DNA from: RGIG3102 sp964369975
Lineage (GTDB): Bacteria > Bacillota > Clostridia > Oscillospirales > Ruminococcaceae
Direction of reading: 5' to 3'
DNA: 64,000 nucleotides
Assembly: GCA_964369975.1 (NCBI GenBank)
Contig: CAYJFZ010000006.1
Span: forward strand, 1 to 64,000
How positions within the stretch are numbered: position 1 is the stretch's first letter; each line of letters begins with the position of its first letter. Under the pieces are notes generated by a model. That model ran no database searches. It worked only from the letters and a program-made list of their open reading frames with translations, and was not told where the DNA came from. The translations under genes were made by a program, and so were the position numbers. Of this stretch, positions 1 through 8,095 are shown piece after piece.

Positions 1-1
1 G

Positions 2-703
2 CCTACCATAACACCGTTGCAAGGTTATACGGTTCAAATTTTGGCAGGTACCACTACGTCAAAAAGCGTAGTAGGCGAAGCCACAGAGTATCACTTAAAT
101 AACTATGTGAAAATTTCATATACACTTATACCACCTCCACCTCCACCAACATCTCCACCAACACCTACACCTACACTTATACCAACACCTACACCTACAC
201 AAGCAGTAGATGAAGAGGAAAACACGAGTGATTCAACATCCGATTCGCAAAGCGATACAGAGCAAGAACAAACTGATGAAGGCTTGAGCGATATTGAAAA
301 AAAAGACACACCACAGGTGCAAGTAGGTGAGGACAACCAAATTACAATTATACCGCCAATTGGTGACAATGCACTAATAAGTGTAATTGTAAGCGGTGTA
401 GTACTACAGCCCAACGAATTTATTGTTGACAATAACGGTAATGTAACAATTACAGCAGATTATTTAAGCACTTTAGGCGATGGAACACACACACTGGCGA
501 TTACTTATTCCGACACAAGCTACACAACGCAGATAATAACATCAAGCGGTGTGCCATTAAGTGCTGGGGAATTTACAGCAGCACAGGCGGCGCAAGAAAG
601 TAATAATTTCTTAATTTGGGCATTGTTGCTTTTATTTCTTGTACTAACAGTAGTAATTATTTTAAAAATTATAAAAAAAAGAAAAGCTGATAGACAAAAT
701 TAA
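2..703 (+). CDS. C-terminal part of a membrane-anchored surface protein (5' end outside window)
   Basis: The frame is open from base 2 to the TAA at 701-703, so the true start lies upstream; a TTG at 17 has no ribosome binding site and is not a credible start. In order, the visible part has a short beta-rich end of a repeat domain, a Pro/Thr-rich linker with a run of six prolines (about nt 120-205), an acidic Ser/Asp/Glu spacer, a module of about 85 residues with a GDGTHTLAITYSD motif that resembles an X2/Ig-like fold, one hydrophobic membrane segment (about nt 600-670) and a basic tail ending KKRKADRQN. This is the layout of a wall-spanning, membrane-anchored surface protein. No LPXTG motif is present. 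Ligand and function are unknown. Confidence 0.75.
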   Translation, partial: PTITPLQGYTVQILAGTTTSKSVVGEATEYHLNNYVKISYTLIPPPPPPTSPPTPTPTLIPTPTPTQAVDEEENTSDSTSDSQSDTEQEQTDEGLSDIEKKDTPQVQVGEDNQITIIPPIGDNALISVIVSGVVLQPNEFIVDNNGNVTITADYLSTLGDGTHTLAITYSDTSYTTQIITSSGVPLSAGEFTAAQAAQESNNFLIWALLLLFLVLTVVIILKIIKKRKADRQN

Positions 704-800
704 AAATTCTAATGAACTGTAGCAATAATGAAAAAAGCTTTGCGTTTATCAAAGTTTTTAGGAAAAATGCTCAGACTTTTAAATTTTAATTAAGACATAT

Positions 801-843
801 AATGAGCACTCATAAGGGGCATAGCCTTTTGTGAGTGCTCATT
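801..843. repeat. Inverted repeat hairpin after the surface protein gene
   Basis: Perfect 12-bp arms AATGAGCACTCA and TGAGTGCTCATT flank a 19-base centre that can itself pair (AAGG with CCTT). It lies about 100 bases past the upstream stop codon and could stop transcription, although the following bases are only moderately T-rich. The rest of 704-936 shows nothing recognisable. Confidence 0.5.
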
Positions 844-936
844 TCTATGCCTACTCACTCTTTTCTTTACCAAAACATCTTAAATACCGATCCCTTTATT
901 CACCGTGTAGCTTTTTTGTAAGCACATGGCTGTTAG

Positions 937-1650
937 TTTTGCGTTAAAATATTTTTTTGCAAAAGTATAGCAGTAAAAACTTATGTTATTTCAGCATCAG
1001 TGCAAGAGCATAAAAATTACATTGTAAAAGTAAATACAGGAATATTTACTATTAATAGTGCCCCTGTTACACCTTCGGCTACACAAGCACCAACACCGAC
1101 AACCTCGCCGACACCAACTGTGTCCCCAACGCCAACAGTGTCTCCAACACCGACAACCTCACCAACTACTTCGCCCGAAGTTATACCTGCACCAGTAGAC
1201 CCAGGCTCTGATTCAGACAGCTCAGAAGGTGGTTTTGGAGGAGTTGATATCGAAAATCCGTTGATTGACCCAGAACAAGCTGAAATTGGCGATGAAAACA
1301 CTCCTTTTGCTATGATGAAAAGCAACTGGGCTTTAGTAAATCTTATACTTAGCATAGTGACAACAGTATTATCTATGATTATGGTAATAGGATACTTTAC
1401 TAAAAAACACAAAGAAGATGAATACGATGAATATGAAGAAGTAAAGCGTAAAGGCTTTGTACGCTTTGGTAGTATAATTTTATCAGCGCTATCAATTTTA
1501 TTATTTATACTAACACAGGATACAACTCTTGATATGATTTTCATTGACCGCTGGAGTATTATAATGCTAATAATGGCAGCAATGCAAATCGTTTTATTAA
1601 GATTGTCAAGAAAAGAAAGCTATGATGAAGAGTATCTTGAAAAAGCATAA
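937..1650 (+). pseudogene. N-terminally truncated surface protein with MBG-like end and three-TM C-terminal anchor
   Basis: The frame opens after a TAG at 934-936 but has no ATG. The first possible start, GTG at 1000, lacks a ribosome binding site. Residues encoded from about nt 970 (VKTYVISASVQEHKNY, then GIFTI) look like the last strands of an MBG-type repeat domain, so translation would begin inside a domain. Then follow a PTPTTSPTPTVS low-complexity linker, a Gly/Asp/Glu spacer, and a C-terminal module with three hydrophobic segments separated by a charged loop (KKHKEDEYDEYEEVKRKG). That module resembles the membrane anchor of large Ig/MBG-repeat surface proteins of Firmicutes. I read this as the remnant of a large gene that lost its 5' part; a short functional protein is the less likely alternative. 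Confidence 0.6.
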
Positions 1651-1710
1651 AGCGAAAATATACTAAAAGTTATACGGTAGTTGTTATCTATACTATTTGT
1701 TATACAAATA

Positions 1711-1740
1711 AAAATAGAGTATCAAATGATACTCTATTTT
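1711..1740. terminator. Bidirectional intrinsic terminator between convergent genes
   Basis: Perfect 13-bp arms AAAATAGAGTATC and GATACTCTATTTT with a 4-base loop. T-rich sequence follows on both strands. It sits between the rightward surface-protein remnant and the leftward zwf, so it can end both transcripts. Confidence 0.85.
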
Positions 1741-1744
1741 TATT

Positions 1745-3148
1745 TTAAGACATATTAATAAATTCTTCTAAAACTCCTTTTATGTTAAAAGGTGTTTCAG
1801 TTTTTTCTTTTTTTAAATAAAGACCTGTTTTATATTTTTCTACTAAAAGCCCTTCTTTAAAATATAGCTGTTTTAAATTTTCTATATAACTCCAGCAAAG
1901 CTCAATTTGCTCCCACGGAGAAAACCAAGTATTATCAGAATTAATAGCAGCTAATAGCAGCCTTTCATAGGCTTCTGGTGTGTTCATTCTATAAACAATG
2001 TTACAGCTTTGGCAAAAGTCCATATTAGCTTTTATAATATCGCTACTATCGCCAGGCTCTTTTATATTAAATTCAAGGTAAACTCCCTCAGTTGGCTGTA
2101 CTTTAAAAGTTAAGGTATCAGGGGCAACACCTTCGCTAACTGCCTTAAAAACAATGACAACATTCATTTCTCTTTTTGCCATTTTTTTGCCTGTCAAAAT
2201 ATAAAAAGGCACTCCTTTAAACCTATTTGTATCTACAAATAATTTCATGCAAGCTAAAGTTTCTGTATTTGAAGTTTTACTAACTCCGTCTTCATCTAAA
2301 TACCCCTCGTATTGCCCTAAGTAAAGAGAATTTTTTGCTGTTTTTGGTATTTGTAAATTCTGCATTACTTCTACTTGCTTTTGCTTTATAGTTTCATTTG
2401 GCTTTGCCTCATCCATAGCCACTAAACTTAAAATTTGCATAAGATGATTTTGCACCATATCTTTTAATGCACCAGCTTTATCGTAGTAGCCGGCACGGGT
2501 TTCAACTCCTAATTCTTCACAGGCATATATTTTAATATGGTCTATGTAGTCTTTATTCCAGCAGGCTTTGAAAATACTATTTTTAAACCTAATTGCAACA
2601 ATGCTTTGTACCATTTCTTTGCCTAAATAATGGTCTATGTGTAAAATGTTATCTTTGCCGAATTTATTTATTAGCTTATCATGTATTTTTTTTGCCTCGG
2701 TTATAGTTTCGCCAAAGGGTTTTTCGATTATTATTTTCGGGCTGCCTATACAAGGCAGTGAAATAATACCATCGCTTATTATATCAAAAAATCGTGGTGC
2801 CACTGCATAATAAAATATATTTTCACTATCATAGTTGCAAAAAATATCACTTAACTTATCGTATTCACTAATAAGAGTAAAATCCATTTTTAGATAAGTT
2901 ATTTTTTGGCTAAATTTATGAAACATGTCATCATTAAACTCAGTTCGTATAGATTTTTTAATCCAAGATTTAATATGCTCTACAAAAGAAGTATTTGTAA
3001 AATCTCTTCTACCTATGGCTATAATTCTATCGTTTTCATTTAGTTTTTCATTTTGCGTTAGCATATATAAAGCGGGCATTAATTTTCTATAAGATAAATC
3101 GCCAGTCGCACCAAAAATAGTGATTGTTTTAAATGTTGTCCCAGTCAT
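1745..3148 (-). CDS. zwf: Glucose-6-phosphate 1-dehydrogenase
   Basis: Oxidises glucose 6-phosphate to 6-phosphogluconolactone with NADP+, the entry step of the oxidative pentose phosphate pathway. Visible family signatures are the nucleotide-binding GATGDLSYRKL near the N-terminus, EKPFG (residues 142-146), the active-site DHYLGKE (172-178) and RAGYYDKAGALKDMVQNH. The 467-residue length is slightly below the usual 480-510. I chose the ATG at 3148 because an AAGGAAGGGG Shine-Dalgarno precedes it at a good distance; an upstream in-frame ATG at 3181 has none. The start overlaps the end of gnd by 20 bases, so it is the last gene of a pgl-gnd-zwf operon. Confidence 0.95.
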   Translation of the reverse strand: MTGTTFKTITIFGATGDLSYRKLMPALYMLTQNEKLNENDRIIAIGRRDFTNTSFVEHIKSWIKKSIRTEFNDDMFHKFSQKITYLKMDFTLISEYDKLSDIFCNYDSENIFYYAVAPRFFDIISDGIISLPCIGSPKIIIEKPFGETITEAKKIHDKLINKFGKDNILHIDHYLGKEMVQSIVAIRFKNSIFKACWNKDYIDHIKIYACEELGVETRAGYYDKAGALKDMVQNHLMQILSLVAMDEAKPNETIKQKQVEVMQNLQIPKTAKNSLYLGQYEGYLDEDGVSKTSNTETLACMKLFVDTNRFKGVPFYILTGKKMAKREMNVVIVFKAVSEGVAPDTLTFKVQPTEGVYLEFNIKEPGDSSDIIKANMDFCQSCNIVYRMNTPEAYERLLLAAINSDNTWFSPWEQIELCWSYIENLKQLYFKEGLLVEKYKTGLYLKKEKTETPFNIKGVLEEFINMS

Positions 3149-4523
3149 GGTGAACAGCCCCTTCCTTATCAATAACTTCAAAAGTATGTGCGCCGAAATA
3201 GTCTCGCTGTGCGGCTATGAAATTTGCTCCTAATTTTTTGTTTGATAGTTGGTCTAAATAAATAAGGGCTGATGAAAAGCAGGGGATAGGAATGCCATAA
3301 CTTATGCAAGAAGAGGTTACTCTGCGAAGTTTTGGTAAGTTTTCTTTTATGATTTTTAACATTTTAGGATTAGTTAAAAAGTTTTTATCATAATCACCCT
3401 CATCAAAAATATTCATTAAATCATCTAAAAGCTGGGCTTGAATAATACAGCCAGCTCTAAATATTTTTGCTATTTCAGAAAGATTGAAATTTTCGCAAAA
3501 TTCATCACTTGCTGTTTTCATCATAGAAAAGCCTTGAGCATAGGCCACTATTTTACATAGCATATAAGCAGAAAATAAATCATCTTTATTAAAATCTGTT
3601 CCTATAAGCCCTCTATCATTTTGCAACTCTTTATTAAAAAACTTTCTCTCAAAAGCAAAATTAGAAGTATTTCTTGCATCAACTGAGGCTTGAATAGTAG
3701 AGATGTTTACACCTAAATCTAAGGCGGTTTGACAAGTCCATTTACCAGTTCCTTTTGCGCCTACCTTATCTTTTATTTTATCAATTAAACTAATGCCACT
3801 AACTTCTTTTTCAAATAAAACAGCACTTGAAATTTTGACAAGGTAGCTTTGAGCAGGTGTTTTATTCCAGCTTGTAAACATTGTGGCTATTTCATCATTA
3901 CTCATCCCGTATAGCATAGAAGTAATTAAATAAACTTCGCTAAGCAATTGCAAATCCGCATATTCTATGCCGTTATGCACCATTTTTACAAAATGGCCAC
4001 TGCCATCTTTTCCAATATAAGCAACGCAAGGCTCACCTGATTTTTTAGCTGAAATAGCCTCTAAATAAGAGGATATTTTATAATATTCCTCCTTTTTGCC
4101 CCCCACCATAATAGAAGGCCCTAATAGAGCGCCCTTTTCTCCACCTGAAACACCTACGCCAAAGAAAACCTTACCCGTTTTATTAATTTCTTCGCTTCTT
4201 CTTATAGTGTTTTTAAAATAAGAATTTCCACAGTCGGCTATAACATCTCCTTTATCTAATAAAGGAAGTAATACATTAATTTGATTATCAGTTACAGCCC
4301 CATCAGGGAGCATTAAAATAATAATTCGTGGGCTCTCTAAGCTATTTACAAAATCTTCTATCGTTTTACAAGGAGTAAAATTCTCTTTTACTTCATCTTT
4401 TAAATTTTGAGCTACTGAATATGTTCTATTAAAGCCTGAGACTGTAAACCCCTTATTTAAAAAATTCTTAGCTAAGGCTTTTCCCATAGTGCCAAGGCCT
4501 ATTATTCCTATTTTGTTTTTCAT
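3129..4523 (-). CDS. gnd: 6-phosphogluconate dehydrogenase, decarboxylating
   Basis: Converts 6-phosphogluconate to ribulose 5-phosphate and CO2, producing NADPH. The N-terminal Rossmann motif GIIGLGTMGKALAKNF is followed by GVGVSGGEKGALLGPSIMVGG-type substrate loop residues and the catalytic helix GHFVKMVHNGIEY (Lys and His-Asn of the active site). The C-terminus keeps AAQRDYFGAHTFE, the tail that closes the partner subunit's site. 464 residues fits the homodimeric family. It starts one base after the stop of the lactonase gene and overlaps zwf, so the three oxidative pentose phosphate enzymes are translationally coupled. Confidence 0.96.
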   Translation of the reverse strand: MKNKIGIIGLGTMGKALAKNFLNKGFTVSGFNRTYSVAQNLKDEVKENFTPCKTIEDFVNSLESPRIIILMLPDGAVTDNQINVLLPLLDKGDVIADCGNSYFKNTIRRSEEINKTGKVFFGVGVSGGEKGALLGPSIMVGGKKEEYYKISSYLEAISAKKSGEPCVAYIGKDGSGHFVKMVHNGIEYADLQLLSEVYLITSMLYGMSNDEIATMFTSWNKTPAQSYLVKISSAVLFEKEVSGISLIDKIKDKVGAKGTGKWTCQTALDLGVNISTIQASVDARNTSNFAFERKFFNKELQNDRGLIGTDFNKDDLFSAYMLCKIVAYAQGFSMMKTASDEFCENFNLSEIAKIFRAGCIIQAQLLDDLMNIFDEGDYDKNFLTNPKMLKIIKENLPKLRRVTSSCISYGIPIPCFSSALIYLDQLSNKKLGANFIAAQRDYFGAHTFEVIDKEGAVHHDWDNI

Positions 4524-4524
4524 A

Positions 4525-5460
4525 CTATTCTCCTTTTAAAATAACACTCACAGCTTCTGGTACATTAATTTCGCATACCTTATCACCGATTTTCTTATCT
4601 TCTAACTTAAATACGCATAAATTATCGCTATCACGATTGACAACTAAAATGAATTTATCTTTGTAAAGTATAAAATCTCGTGGGTGTTCGCCACCACTTT
4701 TTATAGTTTGTAGTGGCTTTAGTGCTTTAGTAGAAACATCAAAAAGACTTATACTATTATCACCACGAGTAGCTGTGAAAAGTAAATTCTTATCTTTATT
4801 TAAACGGATAGCACTCGCTGAATTTTCTTTACTATATTTTACAATATTAGCTGAATTAATAATTTTAAAATCTTCTATTCTTATGGTGAATACTTCTTGA
4901 GAAAGTTCGGCGGTAGCATATAATGTTTTCTTATCTTTTGAGAATACACCGTGGCGAATCCCAGTGTTTATTGGAAAACTTATTTCGTTTTTTATATTCA
5001 AATCAAAATCTAAAACAAAGATTTTATCTAAATTCAAACAAAACACATACAAGTTTTTATTATCTTGAATCACTTGGTGACAGCCTGCATTTTTTTTAAA
5101 ATCCTTTGTTTTTATAAGTTTTAGCTTATTGTTTTTAAATTCTAACTTACTCACTTGTCCTGTATGAAAATTTGAAGTATATAAATAGTTATTTATTTTT
5201 GTAATATGGCAAGACTCATTTTCTTCATACACTAAACTATCAATTAAAGCCCCACTAAAATCATAAACATTTACTGCACCACCATTATTAATTTTGCAAA
5301 CAGTGTATAAGTAATCCTCATCTAAAAAAATATATTTTGGAGATGATATATTAATAAATAGCTCTGAGTTTATGATTTTGCCATTATTTTCATCTAAAAT
5401 AAATTTATATATCCCCTTGCTTTTTTTAGTAGTGTATGTGCCGATGAACCCTTCTATCAT
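4525..5460 (-). CDS. pgl: 6-phosphogluconolactonase, beta-propeller type
   Basis: Likely hydrolyses 6-phosphogluconolactone, the step between zwf and gnd. The 311-residue protein matches the seven-bladed propeller lactonase family rather than the sugar-isomerase-like type: FIGTYT near the N-terminus, repeated blade strands such as IRHGVFSKDKKTLYATAE, and GGEHPRDFILY near the end. A GGAGG ribosome binding site precedes the ATG. It is first in the pgl-gnd-zwf operon and directly downstream of a strong promoter. The neighbours make the lactonase role much more certain than sequence similarity alone. Confidence 0.87.
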   Translation of the reverse strand: MIEGFIGTYTTKKSKGIYKFILDENNGKIINSELFINISSPKYIFLDEDYLYTVCKINNGGAVNVYDFSGALIDSLVYEENESCHITKINNYLYTSNFHTGQVSKLEFKNNKLKLIKTKDFKKNAGCHQVIQDNKNLYVFCLNLDKIFVLDFDLNIKNEISFPINTGIRHGVFSKDKKTLYATAELSQEVFTIRIEDFKIINSANIVKYSKENSASAIRLNKDKNLLFTATRGDNSISLFDVSTKALKPLQTIKSGGEHPRDFILYKDKFILVVNRDSDNLCVFKLEDKKIGDKVCEINVPEAVSVILKGE

Positions 5461-5517
5461 AAAGCCTCCAATTTAAAAAAATTTCTAAATTATTTAAGAT
5501 AAAAACATCTATACATA

Positions 5518-5546
5518 AACATATCTTAACATATATATGTTGTCAA
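5518..5546 (-). promoter_or_regulatory. Promoter of pgl-gnd-zwf with an internal 14-bp palindrome
   Basis: On the minus strand TTGACA (5541-5546) and TATGTT (5518-5523) are 17 bp apart, about 50 bases before the pgl start. The spacer and first -35 base hold a perfect palindrome AACATATATATGTT (5528-5541), a plausible repressor site. The rest of the 304-bp gap 5461-5764 holds only this promoter, the divergent cyclase promoter and unassigned AT-rich DNA. Confidence 0.75.
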
Positions 5547-5712
5547 TAAATGTAGTAGTAGTTTATAGATTTTTAATAATTTGTAAATTAATTCATATAG
5601 TTTTTATTTTATAAAGACTTTTTATAATAAAAGCAGGTAGTAAGCGATAATTAAAGCACAGATACATATTTGTTGTGTATAATAAATATAAGATATAAAA
5701 TTATCAAAACTG

Positions 5713-5741
5713 TTGTAATCATTCAAAAAAAATGGTAAAAT
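5713..5741 (+). promoter_or_regulatory. Promoter of the diguanylate cyclase gene
   Basis: TTGTAA (5713-5718), 17-bp spacer and TAAAAT (5736-5741), with an extended TG element just before the -10. It is about 20 bases from the start codon and is followed by an AAAGGTGG ribosome binding site, giving a very short leader. Confidence 0.65.
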
Positions 5742-5764
5742 AAAAGTTAAAGAAAGGTGGTTTT

Positions 5765-7408
5765 ATGATTTTTAATCCATTGATGTCTGCATCCCTTTTG
5801 ATGCACTCATATTTATCAACTTTACTTTTAAAAAGATATTCTGCACAAGAAAACTTTAATAAGATATTGCGCTATGCCTTTTGCTTACTTAATGCAATTA
5901 TTGCACCTAATTTAATTTTTTATTTAGGTGTGAATAGTGTAGGAGCGTATATTGGCATTACTGTTATCTTAATTATGGAATCATTTTTATTATTTAAAGA
6001 TAAAGTAATTGCAATTATAGCCTTAGATTTTGGTATATTATTGCATTTGTTTGCAATCCGCTCAATTATTTTATCAGTACATGCTTTAATTATAGATAAA
6101 TCCATAGTAGAAATACTAAAAACCCCTGAATTACTTTTTAATAATACTTTAATGGTATTAATAACTCATATTATAGTATTAATTATATTTTTATCAGTGT
6201 TTACGCCTGAGGCAGTAAAAGAAATTATAGCAAATAAAACTTTACTATATTTTATTGCTTTTCAATTAATAACTCTTGGCTTGTTCTTTATATATAATTC
6301 AGATATGTTATCAGTAGATGATCATAAAATAACTATTCAGCAAATAGTACTTCCAATAGTGCTTTTAGGAACATTTTATGCAGTTTTAGTATTTATGATA
6401 AGTTTAGTTACAAACGATAGTTATAAAAAGATAATAGAAGAACTTGAAAATAAAATAGATGAAAATGAATTGATAACTCAAGCACTTTTCGGCTTAACAA
6501 ATATGATTATAGAATTTAATGTAACTCAAGATAAAATTATAAGAGTATTAGCTGATAATAGGCTTATTGATACAGAAGAAAACCTATCATACACAAACTT
6601 TTTTAATGATGATATATTCCCAAGGTTATACTATAAAGACAACGACAATATAATTCAAATGAGCGCAAAAAACATTAAATCTGAGTTTTTAAAAGGTGTA
6701 AATGAATTAAGTTTTGAATATAGGGCGAATAAAATTGACTTAACAAAGTCAACAGATGTTAAAGATACAGTAGGCAATGATGATTTCATCTGGTATAGAA
6801 TGATGTTTATTAGTAAAGAAGATGAAACTACAAAAGACATTATAAGTATTTGCACAATAGATGAAATAGAGGAAGAAAAACAAGCTGAAATTACACTTAA
6901 AAATAAAAGTCAAAGAGATAGCTTAACAGGCGCTTACAATAAAGGTGCTATAAAAGCAAAGGTTGAAAAATATCTTTTATACAACAAGCAGGGTGCATTA
7001 TTTGTTTTTGATATAGATAATTTCAAAGGAGTCAATGATACTTTTGGCCATGCCTTTGGCGATGAAGTTCTTTGCGATGTATATGAAATTATAAGTGGTA
7101 TTTTTAGAGAAGGTGATTATGTAGCAAGGTTTGGTGGCGATGAATTCGTAGTGTTTGTTAAAGGAGAAATACCAAAACACACATTAAATACCATCTCAAA
7201 AAGGCTATGTGATGCCTTAGAAAAAACTTATGAAGGCGAAGACGGCAAAACAGTAGATATCTCAACTTCCATAGGTATAGCCTTAGTAAATAATACAGAT
7301 ATATCTTATGAAGATTTATTCAAATTTGCAGATAAGGCTTTATACCAATCAAAAAATTTAGGCAAAAATACTTTTACAATACACAACGAAGAAAGTAAAA
7401 CAATATAA
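5765..7408 (+). CDS. Membrane diguanylate cyclase (GGDEF protein)
   Basis: Predicted to make cyclic di-GMP from two GTP. Residues 1 to about 225 form six or seven membrane segments. A linker resembling a PAS/sensor region (about 230-375) follows, then a C-terminal GGDEF domain starting DSLTGAYNKGAIK. The active-site motif RFGGDEF is intact (GGDEF 457-461), and the product-inhibition I-site RxxD is intact five residues before it (R448, D451), so the enzyme should be active and feedback-inhibited. No EAL domain is present. It has its own promoter and terminator but sits immediately upstream of the Pel-like operon, whose PelD is a predicted c-di-GMP receptor. It is the obvious candidate source of that signal. 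The sensed stimulus is unknown. Confidence 0.92.
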   Translation: MIFNPLMSASLLMHSYLSTLLLKRYSAQENFNKILRYAFCLLNAIIAPNLIFYLGVNSVGAYIGITVILIMESFLLFKDKVIAIIALDFGILLHLFAIRSIILSVHALIIDKSIVEILKTPELLFNNTLMVLITHIIVLIIFLSVFTPEAVKEIIANKTLLYFIAFQLITLGLFFIYNSDMLSVDDHKITIQQIVLPIVLLGTFYAVLVFMISLVTNDSYKKIIEELENKIDENELITQALFGLTNMIIEFNVTQDKIIRVLADNRLIDTEENLSYTNFFNDDIFPRLYYKDNDNIIQMSAKNIKSEFLKGVNELSFEYRANKIDLTKSTDVKDTVGNDDFIWYRMMFISKEDETTKDIISICTIDEIEEEKQAEITLKNKSQRDSLTGAYNKGAIKAKVEKYLLYNKQGALFVFDIDNFKGVNDTFGHAFGDEVLCDVYEIISGIFREGDYVARFGGDEFVVFVKGEIPKHTLNTISKRLCDALEKTYEGEDGKTVDISTSIGIALVNNTDISYEDLFKFADKALYQSKNLGKNTFTIHNEESKTI

Positions 7409-7421
7409 TAGGGTATAAGCT

Positions 7422-7453
7422 AAAAATCGATTTTCTTATGAAAATCGATTTTT
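7422..7453 (+). terminator. Intrinsic terminator after the diguanylate cyclase
   Basis: Perfect 14-bp arms AAAAATCGATTTTC and GAAAATCGATTTTT, a TTAT loop, and extra T residues after the stem. It separates the cyclase transcript from the exopolysaccharide operon. Confidence 0.8.
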
Positions 7454-7567
7454 TAATTGTAAAAGTTGTTTTTTTATAGTTATTTACAGGAAATATAACT
7501 AAAATTATATACTCAAATATCAATATGAAATATGAATAAAATATACAAAACATATACAAAATATTTA

Positions 7568-7596
7568 TTGCATTTGACTAAAAGCTGTGATATAAT
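7568..7596 (+). promoter_or_regulatory. Promoter of the 17-kb exopolysaccharide operon
   Basis: TTGCAT (7568-7573), 17-bp spacer, TATAAT (7591-7596) with an extended TGA element. A leader of about 110 bases follows before the first gene. I looked for a c-di-GMP riboswitch in that leader and saw no conserved GEMM core. No other promoter-like site with good spacing was seen inside the operon. The 306-bp gap 7409-7714 holds otherwise only the upstream terminator. Confidence 0.65.
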
Positions 7597-7714
7597 CATC
7601 TAAAGTATGTCTTTTTTGAATTAAATGTATATATAAAGGCATTTTTCACAAAGAAAAAATAATAATATACTATAAAAGTAAGCATAATTACTAAAGAAAA
7701 GGAGCTTTATCGCT

Positions 7715-8095
7715 ATGAACATTTTTATTACAATTATTGCGGTAGCAGTTGGGCTGTTTGTTATACTTTACGCTTTAAGATCAAGCAAAAGAAAACAATT
7801 AAATGAAGTGCAGGCTTTAATGTGGCTTATAGGTGGTGCTGGCACAATATTTTTAGGCTTGTTTCCTGAAATCTTGATGTGGTTTGCCTATGCTTTAGAA
7901 ATTTATTGGCCTCCATCAATTTTAGTGTTCTTTTTATTAGTGATTATATTCTTTATGTTATTTAATCACTCTAAAACAGTTTCAACACTAACAAATCAAA
8001 TGGCAGAGCTTACAATGCAAGTATCCCTACTAAAACACGAAAATGAAAAAAATAAACACAGTAATACCGACACAAATACTAAGGATGATGATTAA
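7715..8095 (+). CDS. DUF2304-type small membrane protein
   Basis: 126 residues. A first membrane helix at the N-terminus is followed by the family-typical charged loop SSKRKQLNEVQALMW, two more hydrophobic segments (about 36-85), and a charged C-terminal tail predicted to be coiled coil. DUF2304 proteins are usually found beside DPM1-like GT2 glycosyltransferases and are thought to act as their membrane partners; such an enzyme is encoded in this operon at 13406. An AAGGAG ribosome binding site precedes the ATG, and the TAATG junction overlaps the next start by one base. It is the first gene of the operon. Biochemical role is inferred. Confidence 0.75.
   Translation: MNIFITIIAVAVGLFVILYALRSSKRKQLNEVQALMWLIGGAGTIFLGLFPEILMWFAYALEIYWPPSILVFFLLVIIFFMLFNHSKTVSTLTNQMAELTMQVSLLKHENEKNKHSNTDTNTKDDD

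Noticed and set aside
801..843. Possible CIRCE heat-shock element (GCACTC and GAGTGC arms).
   Set aside because: CIRCE arms are nine bases apart (TTAGCACTC-N9-GAGTGCTAA). Here GCACTC and GAGTGC are 21 bases apart, outer bases differ, and no heat-shock gene follows.
5640..5690. A stretch with AAAGCACAG resembling the start of a c-di-GMP (GEMM) riboswitch before the cyclase.
   Set aside because: The remaining GEMM core (GCAAACC, GGTGGGACGCAAAGCC and similar) is missing, and a good promoter lies after it.
7597..7714. Leader of the exopolysaccharide operon as a possible riboswitch.
   Set aside because: About 110 AT-rich bases without conserved blocks or a terminator hairpin.
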